Origin: Vibrio splendidus
GTDB taxonomy: Bacteria > Pseudomonadota > Gammaproteobacteria > Enterobacterales > Vibrionaceae
Direction: 5' to 3'
NCBI RefSeq assembly: GCF_024347615.1
Contig: NZ_AP025508.1
Location: 434,001 to 498,000 of the forward strand
DNA: 64,000 nucleotides
In this document: piece after piece, positions 34,015 through 43,817 of the stretch
Position numbering within the stretch: position 1 is the first letter of the stretch
Layout of the letters: every line of letters begins with the position of its first letter
Notes under the pieces: generated by a model
What the model was told of the DNA's origin: nothing
Seen by the model: only the letters and a program-made list of their open reading frames with translations
Databases searched by the model: none
Translations under genes and position numbers: made by a program

Positions 34015-35685
34015 ATGTATAAGGAATATTTTGGCTTCGTTGAGATGCCATTTTCGATTGTACCAAATTCTCGCTACTTGTTTTTAAGTCAGCGCCATCA
34101 AGAAGCGATGCAGAACCTACAAGCCGGTTTAGGCGAGGGTGGGGGCTTTGCGATGCTTACTGGTGAAGTCGGTACAGGAAAAACAACGGTCGCCAAAGCG
34201 ATGTTGTCATCACTCGATAATCAGACTCAAGCTGGCCTTATACTTAACCCTACGTTTTCGAATACGGATTTACTGGAAGCTATCTGTGATGAGTTTGAGG
34301 TCGAGTACCCTGAACAAGCATCGTTGAAACAGCTGAGTCAGGCCATTCATCACTTCCTGCTCGATAGTCATGCTGAAGGCATTCAAACCTTATTGGTGAT
34401 TGATGAAGCCCAACATCTCGCAGCTGATGTGCTGGAGCAGTTGCGCCTTCTGACCAACTTAGAAACTGACAGTCGCAAGCTGTTAAAAGTACTGTTGGTC
34501 GGCCAACCGGAATTACAACAGCACTTACAAACCACTCAATTACGTCAGCTAGCTCAGCGCATTACAGGTCGCTATCACCTACTGCCTCTTAATACTGAAG
34601 AAACTGGCAAGTACATCGCGTTTCGTTTGGAAACGGCGGGTGGCGAGCAGATGCTGTTTTCGAATCGTTCAATCAAGCTAATCGCCCAATATACTCATGG
34701 TATTCCAAGGCTCATTAACTTGGTGTGTGATAAAGCCCTGCAATTGGCTTTTCATGATGGTGAGCCATTACCGAACAATGAAACGGTTAACCGAGCGTGT
34801 CAGCAAGTTATGTCGTTTCAGGCCGATGTGTATCATGTCGAAAAGCCTCGATCTTTTCACGTAGTACCCAAGTTATTCCAATATGCTGGGATTGCTACAT
34901 TAAGTGTCGGCCTCGCAATGGCGACCTTTAATTTTGCTCCAAGCTATATCAATTCATGGCAGTCGGCTGAGACTTTAAGTGAAATGAAAACAGAAGTGTC
35001 TGCACAGGCTCAGCGCTCTTTGGTGGCGAATGAACCTCAGTTGGTTGCTGAGCCAAAACCTTCCAAGTTTGCTTTGCCACAAGATATTCAACAGCACTTG
35101 ATGCAGGGAACCAATCGTTCTCTCGCTATCAAGGACTTGTATACGCTCTGGGGGTATCAGTCTTCACTGCGTGATGGCTTGTGCTTAAGTGAGCCGCAAA
35201 GTGTCTTTGTGTGTGAGCAACAACAGTCAAATTTGGATACATTGTTAGAGCTTGGCGTACCCGTGGTTCTTAATCTGGATATCGATCAAGAGCCAGTGTT
35301 TGCTGTGCTTTATGGTGCGTCTGAGGAGTCTGTCGAGCTCCTCGTTAACGAAAAGCTCTTGGTGATGCCTAAGCGTACCTTAAAGAAAATCTGGCAAGGT
35401 GATTATGTCGCGATTTGGAAACAGCCACTCAGAGATACGCTCAAAGAGGGTTATCAAGGTGAGGCGATTGCACTACTTGATCTGCTATTGTCTGAAGTTT
35501 TGGGTGAAGACGTATCGGGCAGTGATGTATTTGATTATGAGTTAAAAATGAAAATTGAAGCGTTTCAAATGTGGCAAGGGATGTCAGTCGATGGCATTGC
35601 AGGAAAACGCACGCTGGCAAGATTACAAAGATTGGCTCAACTCGATTCGCCTAAGTTGATGTCACTCGATGGAGGCGCAAGTTAA
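34015..35685 (+). CDS. gspA: General secretion pathway ATPase GspA/ExeA
   Basis: 556 residues from the ATG at 34015 (MYKEYFGFVEMPFSIVPNSR), the usual ExeA start; the frame extends 90 bases upstream. AAA ATPase with Walker A GEVGTGKTTVAK (near 50) and Walker B LLVIDEAQHL, one membrane segment near 300, and a C-terminal peptidoglycan-binding repeat (MWQGMSVDGIAGKRTLARL). With GspB it opens the cell wall for assembly of the type II secretin. Its stop overlaps the gspB start. Confidence 0.93.
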   Translation: MYKEYFGFVEMPFSIVPNSRYLFLSQRHQEAMQNLQAGLGEGGGFAMLTGEVGTGKTTVAKAMLSSLDNQTQAGLILNPTFSNTDLLEAICDEFEVEYPEQASLKQLSQAIHHFLLDSHAEGIQTLLVIDEAQHLAADVLEQLRLLTNLETDSRKLLKVLLVGQPELQQHLQTTQLRQLAQRITGRYHLLPLNTEETGKYIAFRLETAGGEQMLFSNRSIKLIAQYTHGIPRLINLVCDKALQLAFHDGEPLPNNETVNRACQQVMSFQADVYHVEKPRSFHVVPKLFQYAGIATLSVGLAMATFNFAPSYINSWQSAETLSEMKTEVSAQAQRSLVANEPQLVAEPKPSKFALPQDIQQHLMQGTNRSLAIKDLYTLWGYQSSLRDGLCLSEPQSVFVCEQQQSNLDTLLELGVPVVLNLDIDQEPVFAVLYGASEESVELLVNEKLLVMPKRTLKKIWQGDYVAIWKQPLRDTLKEGYQGEAIALLDLLLSEVLGEDVSGSDVFDYELKMKIEAFQMWQGMSVDGIAGKRTLARLQRLAQLDSPKLMSLDGGAS

Positions 35686-36668
35686 TGTCACGCATTATGC
35701 ATGAGCTTAATCAGTCGTCTGCTAAGCAGCCGCCTCTTAACCAAGCGTCTCTTAAACAATCATCTTTTAATAGCCCCAGCTTCAAAGGCTACCAAAACCA
35801 TCATGTGCCAAGTTCTGTTAAAGGGATTAGCAATAAACGAGGCTCATCGTTAGCCATGGGGCTACTGCTTATCTTGGTGCCTTCTTTGTTGGTGGGTGGT
35901 GTTCTAGCTTATCAATCGTATAACCAACAACAAAACTCGGCTAGCCAAGCTGCGTTGGTGATTCTGCCTGAATCAAAACCTCAATCAGGCCTTGAGTCTC
36001 AAATCGCTGGTGCTGATATAGCCAATGTGGATGCTGTGTCAGTGGATGCAGAAGATGAAGTATTATTCGCCGTTCGCCCAGCGCCGGCAAGTCAACCTTT
36101 GAAAGCACTGCCACGCCAAGAGGTGTATGCGCAGATTAGCTCTGAAAGTACGAATGTCGCTGGTGGATCTATTGTGCCTGTGGCTAGTTCAGAGAGTAGT
36201 GCGCGAACATCAGAAGAGTCAGAGTTATCACTAGCTCAGCAAGAGGTTCAGCCAGGTGTAAGCAATGAGAATACGGCTCTGCAATCGGACAGTGATTTAC
36301 TGCAAGGGCTAGACCTCAGTGAGTTACCCCCCGATTTGGCCTTAAAGCTTGAATCAATGATGGGTGAGCAACAAAGCGCACCTGAGCCAATGGACTCGCG
36401 TCCAGCAGGACAGGTAGGGTCTCAGGTCATTGAGTTGGAAACGCACACCAATAGCTTATCAGGGGTATTACCTAAGTTAGATCTACAAACTCACATGTAC
36501 TCGAGTAGCGAAACCAAGCGCTGGGTCAAAGTGAATGGTCAAGAAGTGGCGCAAGGGGATTGGATTGGAAGAGACATTCAGTTACTCGAAATTAAGCCGC
36601 AATCAGTGATTATCGAGTTCAATCAACAGAAAATAGAAATCCCCGCTCTGTACGAGTGGAAAGGCTAA
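35685..36668 (+). CDS. gspB: General secretion pathway protein GspB/ExeB
   Basis: 327 residues. One membrane segment (LAMGLLLILVPSLLVGGVLA, about 56-75), a long low-complexity periplasmic linker, and a conserved C-terminal domain (RWVKVNGQEVAQGDWIGRDI) typical of the PulB/GspB family. Partner of GspA; translationally coupled (TAATG). Confidence 0.9.
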   Translation: MSRIMHELNQSSAKQPPLNQASLKQSSFNSPSFKGYQNHHVPSSVKGISNKRGSSLAMGLLLILVPSLLVGGVLAYQSYNQQQNSASQAALVILPESKPQSGLESQIAGADIANVDAVSVDAEDEVLFAVRPAPASQPLKALPRQEVYAQISSESTNVAGGSIVPVASSESSARTSEESELSLAQQEVQPGVSNENTALQSDSDLLQGLDLSELPPDLALKLESMMGEQQSAPEPMDSRPAGQVGSQVIELETHTNSLSGVLPKLDLQTHMYSSSETKRWVKVNGQEVAQGDWIGRDIQLLEIKPQSVIIEFNQQKIEIPALYEWKG

Positions 36669-36705
36669 AAGCTAGAAGTCCAAAAGACTTAGAGAACAGA
36701 CAAAT

Positions 36706-36735
36706 AAAAAGGAGCACCGAGGTGCTCCTTTTTGA
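36706..36735 (+). terminator. Bidirectional terminator after gspB
   Basis: AAAAAGGAGCACC-GA-GGTGCTCCTTTTT. Symmetric A and T runs let it serve both gspB and the convergent SH3 gene. Confidence 0.9.
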
Positions 36736-36796
36736 TATTCGATACTGAATTTACTCTGTATAGCGCAAGATAAGCCAAACAGGAAAAGCGGTCAGC

Positions 36797-37408
36797 TTAC
36801 GACCAGCCGTTTGGTGACTTTCTGCGACGAGGCATGATGTGCGGCAGGATAAGGCCAAGAAGTAGACCAATACCAGCAACACCACCACCGTACATGAAGT
36901 ACTTCAGCAATAGATCATCTTTTTGTGTGTCTAGCTTAGCGCGTAGCTCACGGTTCTCTGTTTGAGAGCTCGTTAGCTGCTGGCTAATCTCGCTGTAGTT
37001 TTGCTCAAGTTCAGCAATTTGCTTGTTACGAGAGTCTAGAGAGCTCGCTAGGCCTGCTTTCTCGCTGTCTGCGCTTTGGCGTGCATTTGCTAGCTTGCCT
37101 TTAACTTCAGTTAGCTCTTTCTCTAGCTTGGGCATACGCAGAGCCATGCTTTCTTGTGTGCTTACAAACTTGCTTTCAACCCAGCCTTTACGGCCACGGT
37201 TATCTTGAACCTGGGTGTAACCCGTGCTCTTGTTAGTTTGCAGGTAAGTAATCTTTTCACCAGCATCAACACTACCGATGATACGGAATGTGTTGTTTGG
37301 GCCAGAATGCATATAAGTAAATAGTTTGTCAGCAATATAACGGTCTTGTGCAAAGGCAGCTGGAGCCGCAAGCATTGCGAGCAAAACTAAGCTAATCAGT
37401 TTTTTCAC
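36797..37408 (-). CDS. SH3-domain membrane protein (YgiM/TIGR04211 family)
   Basis: 203 residues. Signal peptide MKKLISLVLLAMLAAPAAFA, bacterial SH3 domain (about 22-85), coiled coil (95-165) and a C-terminal membrane segment (FMYGGGVAGIGLLLGLILPH) before a basic tail. Periplasmic, anchored to the inner membrane. The role is not established. Confidence 0.88.
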   Translation of the reverse strand: MKKLISLVLLAMLAAPAAFAQDRYIADKLFTYMHSGPNNTFRIIGSVDAGEKITYLQTNKSTGYTQVQDNRGRKGWVESKFVSTQESMALRMPKLEKELTEVKGKLANARQSADSEKAGLASSLDSRNKQIAELEQNYSEISQQLTSSQTENRELRAKLDTQKDDLLLKYFMYGGGVAGIGLLLGLILPHIMPRRRKSPNGWS

Positions 37409-37500
37409 AGTAAATCCCTTAACGATTCAAATTGGGTAGGCGTATGAGTCAGCCTCAATGAGCAAATAATATTTAGTTTCTTTATGCGGTGCAACAAAGA

Positions 37501-37519
37501 AGGGAGGCAAAGCCTCCCT
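37501..37519 (-). terminator. Terminator after the phosphate transporter gene
   Basis: AGGGAGGC-AAA-GCCTCCCT hairpin; on the minus strand it is followed by TCTTTGTT. Lies 95 bases after the pit stop. Confidence 0.7.
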
Positions 37520-37613
37520 TTCTGTGCGTTTGAGTCAATAATGACATGGTATTTACATATCATTACCGAAGCTCACCGTTTTCTGACGCTAATATTTACT
37601 AACGCCAAGGCTA

Positions 37614-38875
37614 TTACATAGTAAACATAGCCTGAATTGCGTAGAAGAACACAACAGCAAGTAGAGCACCTGCAGGTAGCGTTACAATCCACGAAGCAAC
37701 GATGTTACGCACAACGCCTAGGTTGAGTGCTGCGATACCACGAGCAAAACCTACACCTAAAACCGCACCAACCAATGTTTGCGTGGTTGAAATCGGAAGG
37801 CCAGTACCAGAAGCAAGTACAACTGTACATGCTGTCGCTAGTTGAGCGGCAAAGCCACGGCTAGGTGTTAATTCTGTAATACCAGTACCCACAGTCGCCA
37901 TTACTTTATGACCCATGGTAGCAAGACCAACAACGATACCAATACCACCTAGTGGAAGAATCCACCATGCGATAGTGCTCTTACCTGAGATTTCACCCAT
38001 GTGCTCAACCGTTGATACAACAGCAGACAGTGGACCAATCGCGTTAGCTACGTCGTTTGAACCGTGTGCGAATGCCATTGCACAAGCTGTGATAACCATA
38101 AGTACGCTGAAGATACCTTCAACGCCAGCAAAGCCATGGTCTTCTTCACGGTTAGCAAATTTCTTTTGAATGTATAAGTAACCGCCAATCATGACTAGAG
38201 CAGAAACACCAGCTGCCCATAACCAGGCTTCAGTACCGGTTAGTGAAGGCCAACGTGCTTAAGACCTTTCTTGATTGTTACAAGTGCAATGACCATGGTA
38301 GTAATGAACATGTACACAGGCACAAAACGCTTAGCGTTAAACAACGGATTTTCTGTATCGAATATCAGTCGTTGGGCACTGACAAAAATGAGATAGGCGA
38401 AGATGCCGGAAATCAACGGTGTGACAATCCAACTACCCACAATACCTTGAACGCTGTTCCAGTCTACAGCTTCTGTACCTACAGACACACAAGCGAAACC
38501 GATGATTGCACCGATGATTGAGTGAGTCGTTGATACTGGCCAGCCCATGTATGATGCTAGAAGCAACCATGTACCAGCAGCTAGTAGCGCCGACATCATG
38601 CCGTACACAAGTACGTCAGGTTGATGAGCGAATAGAGACGTTTCGATAACACCTTTACGGATCGTGTCTGTTACTTCGCCGCCCGCAAGATAAGCACCTG
38701 CGAATTCAAAGATCATTGCGATAATGATCGCTTGTTTAACGGTTAGAGCTTTAGAGCCTACTGAAGTGCCCATTGCATTCGCAACGTCATTTGCACCAAT
38801 ACCAATAGCCATCAAGAAACCGAAAGCTGCTGCAACAATAATCAGGACAGTGCCGTAGTTAGCAAGGATATCCAT
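37614..38875 (-). pseudogene. pitA: Pit-family inorganic phosphate transporter, split by a frameshift
   Basis: Two reading frames make one transporter. The first (38875-38240, 211 aa) has the Pit signature MAIGIGANDVANAMGTSVGS and ends at KGLKHVGLH; the second (from the ATG at 38192, 192 aa) has FAHGSNDVANAIGP. Between them the second frame is already open (LTGTEAWLWAAGVSALV). The sequence reads CCTTCACTAACC where CCTTCACCTAACC would keep the frame, so one C is missing around 38243. Repaired, it would be 420 residues, normal for Pit. Either a real null mutation or a sequence error. In an operon with the DUF47 gene. Confidence 0.9.
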
Positions 38876-39003
38876 CGTAATACCTAGTTGTTTGATAACA
38901 AGCGGAACAAATTTAGACGCAAAAAACCGCTCAGCGAGAGGAATACTCAGCGCATAAGTGGTTTGGTTAAAAAATGCTCTTCGTTATATAGTTAGCGTAT
39001 GAT

Positions 39004-39690
39004 TTAAGATCGAGAAAGCATTACTTCAAGACGAGCGCCTACACGCTGTGCTTGATCTGCAATACCACCAACCCATTCAAGAATTTTGTATAAGAACATG
39101 ATGTCAACTGGATTCATATCGTCTTCAATCGCCATTAATTGTTGGCGTAATTCGATCTGCATCGCGTCCGTGTCATCTTCAATTACATCTAACTGATGAA
39201 TCATTTCAGCAACGAGTGTTACTTCACGGCCCTTAAAGCCAGTCTCAAGTAATTCGTCTAATTCATTGATTACGTTTTGTGCTTGGTTCGCTGCATCTAG
39301 ACAACGTTTAACGTAAGCGATGAAGTTTTCTTGCATTGGAGCAGGAATGACAAGTTGACGACCATATACACGGCCAGCAATGTCTTTCGCTAGGTTTGCG
39401 AGTTTGTCTTGTTGAGTTAATAGCTCCAACATATCGGTGCGATCAACTGGCATAAACAAACCACGAGGAAGTTTAAGGCGAATTTCACGTTTTAGTACGT
39501 CAGCTTCTTTCTCAAGGTGAGAAATCTGAGCTCGAATTTCTGATGCTTTCTCCCAGTCACCTTTTGAAGAAACTTCAAAGAAATTAACTAGGTGAGAACA
39601 ACATTCGTTCACGCATACTACGTGACGCTGCAAAGGTTTAATTGGGGACTTTGCAAATAACCCCATAATTGTATTTACTGGCATGGTCAT
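39004..39690 (-). CDS. DUF47/TIGR00153 PhoU-like protein
   Basis: 228 residues, or 226 from a second in-frame ATG. All-helical PhoU-related protein (MGLFAKSPIKPLQRHVVCVN; VKRCLDAANQAQNVINELDE). Genes of this family sit next to Pit transporters and are thought to regulate phosphate uptake. It is 128 bases upstream of pitA on the same strand. Confidence 0.9.
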   Translation of the reverse strand: MTMPVNTIMGLFAKSPIKPLQRHVVCVNECCSHLVNFFEVSSKGDWEKASEIRAQISHLEKEADVLKREIRLKLPRGLFMPVDRTDMLELLTQQDKLANLAKDIAGRVYGRQLVIPAPMQENFIAYVKRCLDAANQAQNVINELDELLETGFKGREVTLVAEMIHQLDVIEDDTDAMQIELRQQLMAIEDDMNPVDIMFLYKILEWVGGIADQAQRVGARLEVMLSRS

Positions 39691-39891
39691 CCAACCTAAT
39701 AAATAATAACCTTAAAACAACATACACCATATTCATGGTGAAATGTTAAGCGATGGCTACAAAGTCGCGCATGTTAACCTAATCAATGTCTCATTAAAAC
39801 TGTTTTAGATCATCATAAGGGCGATATTTCTGACTTGCTGAGTTTTCAAATTGGCAATATCCTGTCCCTATCTTCACAGAAAGGTATAACT

Positions 39892-41409
39892 ATGGAAACC
39901 GAGATAGAACTGAAGTTTTTTGTTTCTCCTGATTTTTCAGAGACTTTACGCAATAAAATTGCTGAAACTAAAGTACTTCAGCACAGTTGTCGCGAGCTAG
40001 GTAACATCTACTTTGACACCCCTGACAACTGGCTACGTAAGCACGATATTGGCTTGCGTATTCGACGTTTTGATGACGTATTTGTACAAACCGTAAAGAC
40101 CGCTGGTCGTGTGGTTGCTGGTCTGCATCAAAGGCCTGAATACAATGCAGAACACGATAGCAATGAACCTAAGCTAGCCCTACATCCAGAGGATATCTGG
40201 CCAGCGGGTAAAGACATCGAAACGTTGCAAGCTGAGCTGACTCCTCTGTTCTCTACCAACTTCACGCGTGAGCAGTGGTTGATTGGTATGCCAGATGGCA
40301 GCCAGGTTGAGGTTGCGTTCGACCAAGGCTTTGTTGAGTCAGGCGATCTGCAAGAACCGATTTGCGAAGTCGAACTGGAACTTAAATCGGGTCAAACGGA
40401 TGCTCTATTTACATTGTCTCGTCAATTCTGCGAACAAGGTGGCATGCGCTTGGGGAATCTCAGCAAAGCTGCTAAGGGTTACCGCCTTGCTCAAGGTTAT
40501 CAAGGAGATGAAGTCACTCCTTTGACCTTAGTTGATACTGACAAAAGTGATACTGTTGAATCGTGTTTCATTCAATCTTTAGAGCATGCTCTCGCTCATT
40601 GGCACTCTCACGAGCAGATTTTTACTGAGCGTCAATCGATTGAAGCGTTACATGAGATAAGCCATTCGCTAAGTTTTATTCGTCAAACCTTCACTATCTA
40701 TGGTGACATTGTTCCAAGACGCGCGAGTGCTATTTTACGCCAAGAACTTAAGTGGCTTGAGCAAGAACTTGATTGGCTAAAAAGTTATGACCACTTCGAA
40801 GATTTGCTCGAAGATAAAGGCCACGTGCTGCGTAAGCTAGATGCACGTAAGTTCTTGGTCGCTGAGCTTAAAGAAATGCAAGAGCAACTGCCAGATCGTG
40901 AAGACTTGCTGACCTTATTGAGTTCTGCTCGATACACTGGGTTATTATTAGATCTGAGCCGTTGGATCTTGTCTCGTGGCTGGCAACCTTTCTTAGATGA
41001 AAAGGCACGTGAGCAAATGGCTCGTGGTATCGAATGGTTTTCCGTGCAGCAACTCGATCGCACATGGGCCGATTTGATGGAAGCTTTCCCGCCAGAGCGA
41101 GTGATGACTAGCCAAGCGTATATTGATCAGCAATACCGTTTGATGCGTAATCTGTATTCTGGCGTTGGTTTCGCGAGTTTGTATGATGACGATGAACGAA
41201 ATAGCTTCCGCTTGCCATGGGCCGATATGGTGCAAGGCATTGATGACTTGCTGGCACTTAAAACGTTAGAGCCTTTGACTGAGAAATTGGAAGGCGATGA
41301 GAAGGTTCAGCTAGAGCGTTGGTTGGCTCGCCAAGAAGTGTCTATTCTGCATGCGATGGAACAGACACGCCAAATCAGTGTTGAGGTTGAGCCATACTGG
41401 CAAGACTAA
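39892..41409 (+). CDS. ygiF: Inorganic triphosphatase (CYTH-CHAD protein, YgiF)
   Basis: 505 residues from the ATG at 39892, preceded by AAAGGT; the frame extends 57 bases upstream. The N-terminal CYTH domain begins METEIELKFF with the ExExK metal-binding signature; the CHAD helical domain starts near 230 (FIQSLEHALAHWHSHEQIF). Hydrolyses tripolyphosphate in the cytoplasm. A single gene with its own terminator, divergent from the DUF47-pit operon. Confidence 0.92.
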   Translation: METEIELKFFVSPDFSETLRNKIAETKVLQHSCRELGNIYFDTPDNWLRKHDIGLRIRRFDDVFVQTVKTAGRVVAGLHQRPEYNAEHDSNEPKLALHPEDIWPAGKDIETLQAELTPLFSTNFTREQWLIGMPDGSQVEVAFDQGFVESGDLQEPICEVELELKSGQTDALFTLSRQFCEQGGMRLGNLSKAAKGYRLAQGYQGDEVTPLTLVDTDKSDTVESCFIQSLEHALAHWHSHEQIFTERQSIEALHEISHSLSFIRQTFTIYGDIVPRRASAILRQELKWLEQELDWLKSYDHFEDLLEDKGHVLRKLDARKFLVAELKEMQEQLPDREDLLTLLSSARYTGLLLDLSRWILSRGWQPFLDEKAREQMARGIEWFSVQQLDRTWADLMEAFPPERVMTSQAYIDQQYRLMRNLYSGVGFASLYDDDERNSFRLPWADMVQGIDDLLALKTLEPLTEKLEGDEKVQLERWLARQEVSILHAMEQTRQISVEVEPYWQD

Positions 41410-41443
41410 ACTCAATACCGGCATCAGTATAAGTATGAATTTG

Positions 41444-41470
41444 AAAATAGGGCTTCGGCCCTATTTTTTT
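41444..41470. terminator. Bidirectional terminator between ygiF and the K+ channel gene
   Basis: AAAATAGGGC-TTCG-GCCCTATTTTTTT, a UUCG tetraloop hairpin with A and T runs. It overlaps the end of the convergent channel gene. Confidence 0.92.
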
Positions 41471-42210
41471 GTTTGTTGCTCTAGCTTTTCTAGTCGCTCT
41501 AGTATTTTCTGTTGTTGCTCTATGATCTTTTCAAGATGCTTCTCTTTGTTTTCTGCTCGTTGATTCTCATGGTGAGTTGGGGAGGTGATCAGAGAAGTAA
41601 TCAAGCCTGAAATCATACCGAAAACACCCACACCACAAATGATCACCAGAGAGGCGACTAATTTCCCTGAGTTCGTCACGGGGTAATGATCGCCGTACCC
41701 TACGGTACTGATGGTAACGAAAGCCCACCACAAAGCATCTTGGCCAGTGGTAATATTGGCATTGGGATCTTTGTGTTCTAACAGAAGTATTGTTCCAGCT
41801 CCTATGGTCAGGAGAATGACCAGCAGCAATATAATCGAGGCGAGCGTGGTTTCTTTGCGATTGCGAAACAGCTCTCTGAAAACACGTTTACCCGAGCGGA
41901 GCACAAGAATGACACGCAGGATCTGAAAAATGCGAGCGAAACGAAGTGGTTCGATCATTGGGATGCTTGCTAAGAAATCGATCCAGTGTACTTTTAGATA
42001 TTCTTTCTTATTTTGTGATCTCAATAGATCAATCGTGAGCTGAAAAAGAAAAACACTACAGATTATAAAATCGAGGCCGATAAGAACTTGTTTTGATTCT
42101 TTATCAATCGGAACGAACAATAAGCCTGAGATCACAAATAACGCTAAGAAAGAGAGAATCAGTGACAATAAGCTCATCGGCTTGGTGGCGTCTTTGGTAT
42201 TATTCAACAT
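41461..42210 (-). CDS. Six-transmembrane potassium channel
   Basis: 249 residues. Membrane segments in the first 120 residues, including an S4-like stretch RFARIFQILRVILVLRSGKR with spaced arginines, then the pore loop with selectivity filter TVGYGD near 168. C-terminal coiled coil (EKHLEKIIEQQQKILERLEK). A voltage-gated-type K+ channel of the inner membrane; the gating mode is inferred from the S4. Confidence 0.9.
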   Translation of the reverse strand: MLNNTKDATKPMSLLSLILSFLALFVISGLLFVPIDKESKQVLIGLDFIICSVFLFQLTIDLLRSQNKKEYLKVHWIDFLASIPMIEPLRFARIFQILRVILVLRSGKRVFRELFRNRKETTLASIILLLVILLTIGAGTILLLEHKDPNANITTGQDALWWAFVTISTVGYGDHYPVTNSGKLVASLVIICGVGVFGMISGLITSLITSPTHHENQRAENKEKHLEKIIEQQQKILERLEKLEQQTKK

Positions 42211-42307
42211 TCATACGAGGCTCAAAATAAATCGCGAACTTTGACTGACATAGCCACCTCGCGGATATAGAAGCCATCAATATATAAGAATTAATGGAGA
42301 ACTGACA

Positions 42308-43564
42308 ATGACTAAACTGTCATTCAAGCCGTGGGAAAGGATAATCTCTGACGTTCGTCTCGTTCCAAAAATGGTCATGCTGATGATATTCAGCACTATC
42401 TTGATCATTTCGAAGCAGTTATGGGACGCAAGTACGTTTTACGATTCATTGCTTGCTGTAACCAATAATGCGCAAGTTGCACAGCAGCATTATGAGACTT
42501 ACCTAGTTCAAGTGGCTTGGCAAACAGCCTTGATGATCATTGTGTTTGTGGTTCTTCTATTAGCGGCGGCGCGAGTTATGCTTCGCCAAACTCAGTACCT
42601 TAATGACGCCATTAAAACCATGGCCGATAAGAATCTATCAGTGCCGATTGAAATGGACTGTAAAGATGAATACGGCGATGTGGCACGCGAACTTGAAAAA
42701 ACTCGCGTCCAACTGAACGACATGATCAAAACTCAAGTGGCCTCTTCAGACGAGTTATTTGCTCTGACAGAAGTGATGACCATTAGCATGTCAGAGACCA
42801 AAGATTCGGCTCAAGAAGAGTTCAACGAGATCGATCAGCTAGCGACAGCAATGAGTGAGATGACGTCTACCGTGCAAACTGTCGCTGAGCATGCGCAAAG
42901 TGCGTCTTCATTGACTGAACAGGCATCAGGCCAAGCATTGACCGGTCAGAAGTTCGTTCAAGGCTCAGTTTCTAAGATGAGTGAGCTATCTTCAGATATC
43001 GCAGCATCTGCAGCAGCGGTAAACCAAGTAGAAGAACGCGTTGATTCGATTGGCAGCGTTGTGGGCACTATCCAAGGCATTTCAGAGCAAACTAACCTAC
43101 TGGCACTGAACGCAGCGATTGAAGCCGCGCGTGCAGGTGAAGCGGGACGTGGTTTTGCGGTTGTTGCCGATGAGGTTCGTAACCTTGCGCAGCGTACTCA
43201 ACAAGCGACAGTCGAGATTCAAGACATGATCAGTCACCTACAAAGCAGCGCTAATTCTGCCGTAGAGCTGATGGAGAAGAGTGTTGTAGAAGCGGCTGAA
43301 GGCGTTGATCTGGTAACCAATGCTGGTTCTGAGCTGGATGGCATCGTAAGTCAAGTCAACCAAATCAATGATATGAACTTCCAGATCGCGACCGCTGCAG
43401 GCCAACAGAGCAGTGTTGCTGAAGAGATGAGTGTTAACCTAACGAATGTTCGTGAGCTTGTCGAAGCTTCTGTAGTGGTGGTTGGTGAACTGTTAGAGAC
43501 TTCTCAGCTCATGGAAACCAACGCGCAAGAACTGGACGGTAAGATTAAACAATTTAAGGTTTAA
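42308..43564 (+). CDS. Methyl-accepting chemotaxis protein
   Basis: 418 residues. Two membrane segments (about 20-40 and 72-95) enclose a very short periplasmic loop of roughly 30 residues, then HAMP (about 95-145) and the signalling hairpin tip [20 protein letters not shown]. The small periplasmic part argues against a large ligand-binding sensor; it may sense membrane or internal signals. Single gene with terminator. Confidence 0.93.
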   Translation: MTKLSFKPWERIISDVRLVPKMVMLMIFSTILIISKQLWDASTFYDSLLAVTNNAQVAQQHYETYLVQVAWQTALMIIVFVVLLLAAARVMLRQTQYLNDAIKTMADKNLSVPIEMDCKDEYGDVARELEKTRVQLNDMIKTQVASSDELFALTEVMTISMSETKDSAQEEFNEIDQLATAMSEMTSTVQTVAEHAQSASSLTEQASGQALTGQKFVQGSVSKMSELSSDIAASAAAVNQVEERVDSIGSVVGTIQGISEQTNLLALNAAIEAARAGEAGRGFAVVADEVRNLAQRTQQATVEIQDMISHLQSSANSAVELMEKSVVEAAEGVDLVTNAGSELDGIVSQVNQINDMNFQIATAAGQQSSVAEEMSVNLTNVRELVEASVVVVGELLETSQLMETNAQELDGKIKQFKV

Positions 43565-43647
43565 TCATGGGGTCTTGGTCTTTACTCCTCAGAAGTACTT
43601 CTAGTATTCGATAGCTAGGAAAGGCCCGATTCGATAAGTTAACCGAT

Positions 43648-43680
43648 AAAACGCCCACATTGCTAATGTGGGCGTTTTTT
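43648..43680 (+). terminator. Terminator after the chemotaxis receptor gene
   Basis: ACGCCCACAT-TGCTA-ATGTGGGCGT with T run. Confidence 0.92.
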
Positions 43681-43817
43681 ATTGGCGTAACTTTGGTATA
43701 ACTTATCCTTAGGTATTAAAACGGGTTCTCAAAGCTCGTTGTTAAACTTGCCTGTTAAAACTATTTACTAAAGAACAGAACCAATTGTTCGGCGCGCAGC
43801 TTACACAAGGAAGAAAC

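Noticed and set aside
38193..38260. Programmed frameshift in the pit gene
   Set aside because: There is no slippery heptamer or downstream stimulatory structure, and Pit genes are not known to use frameshifting.
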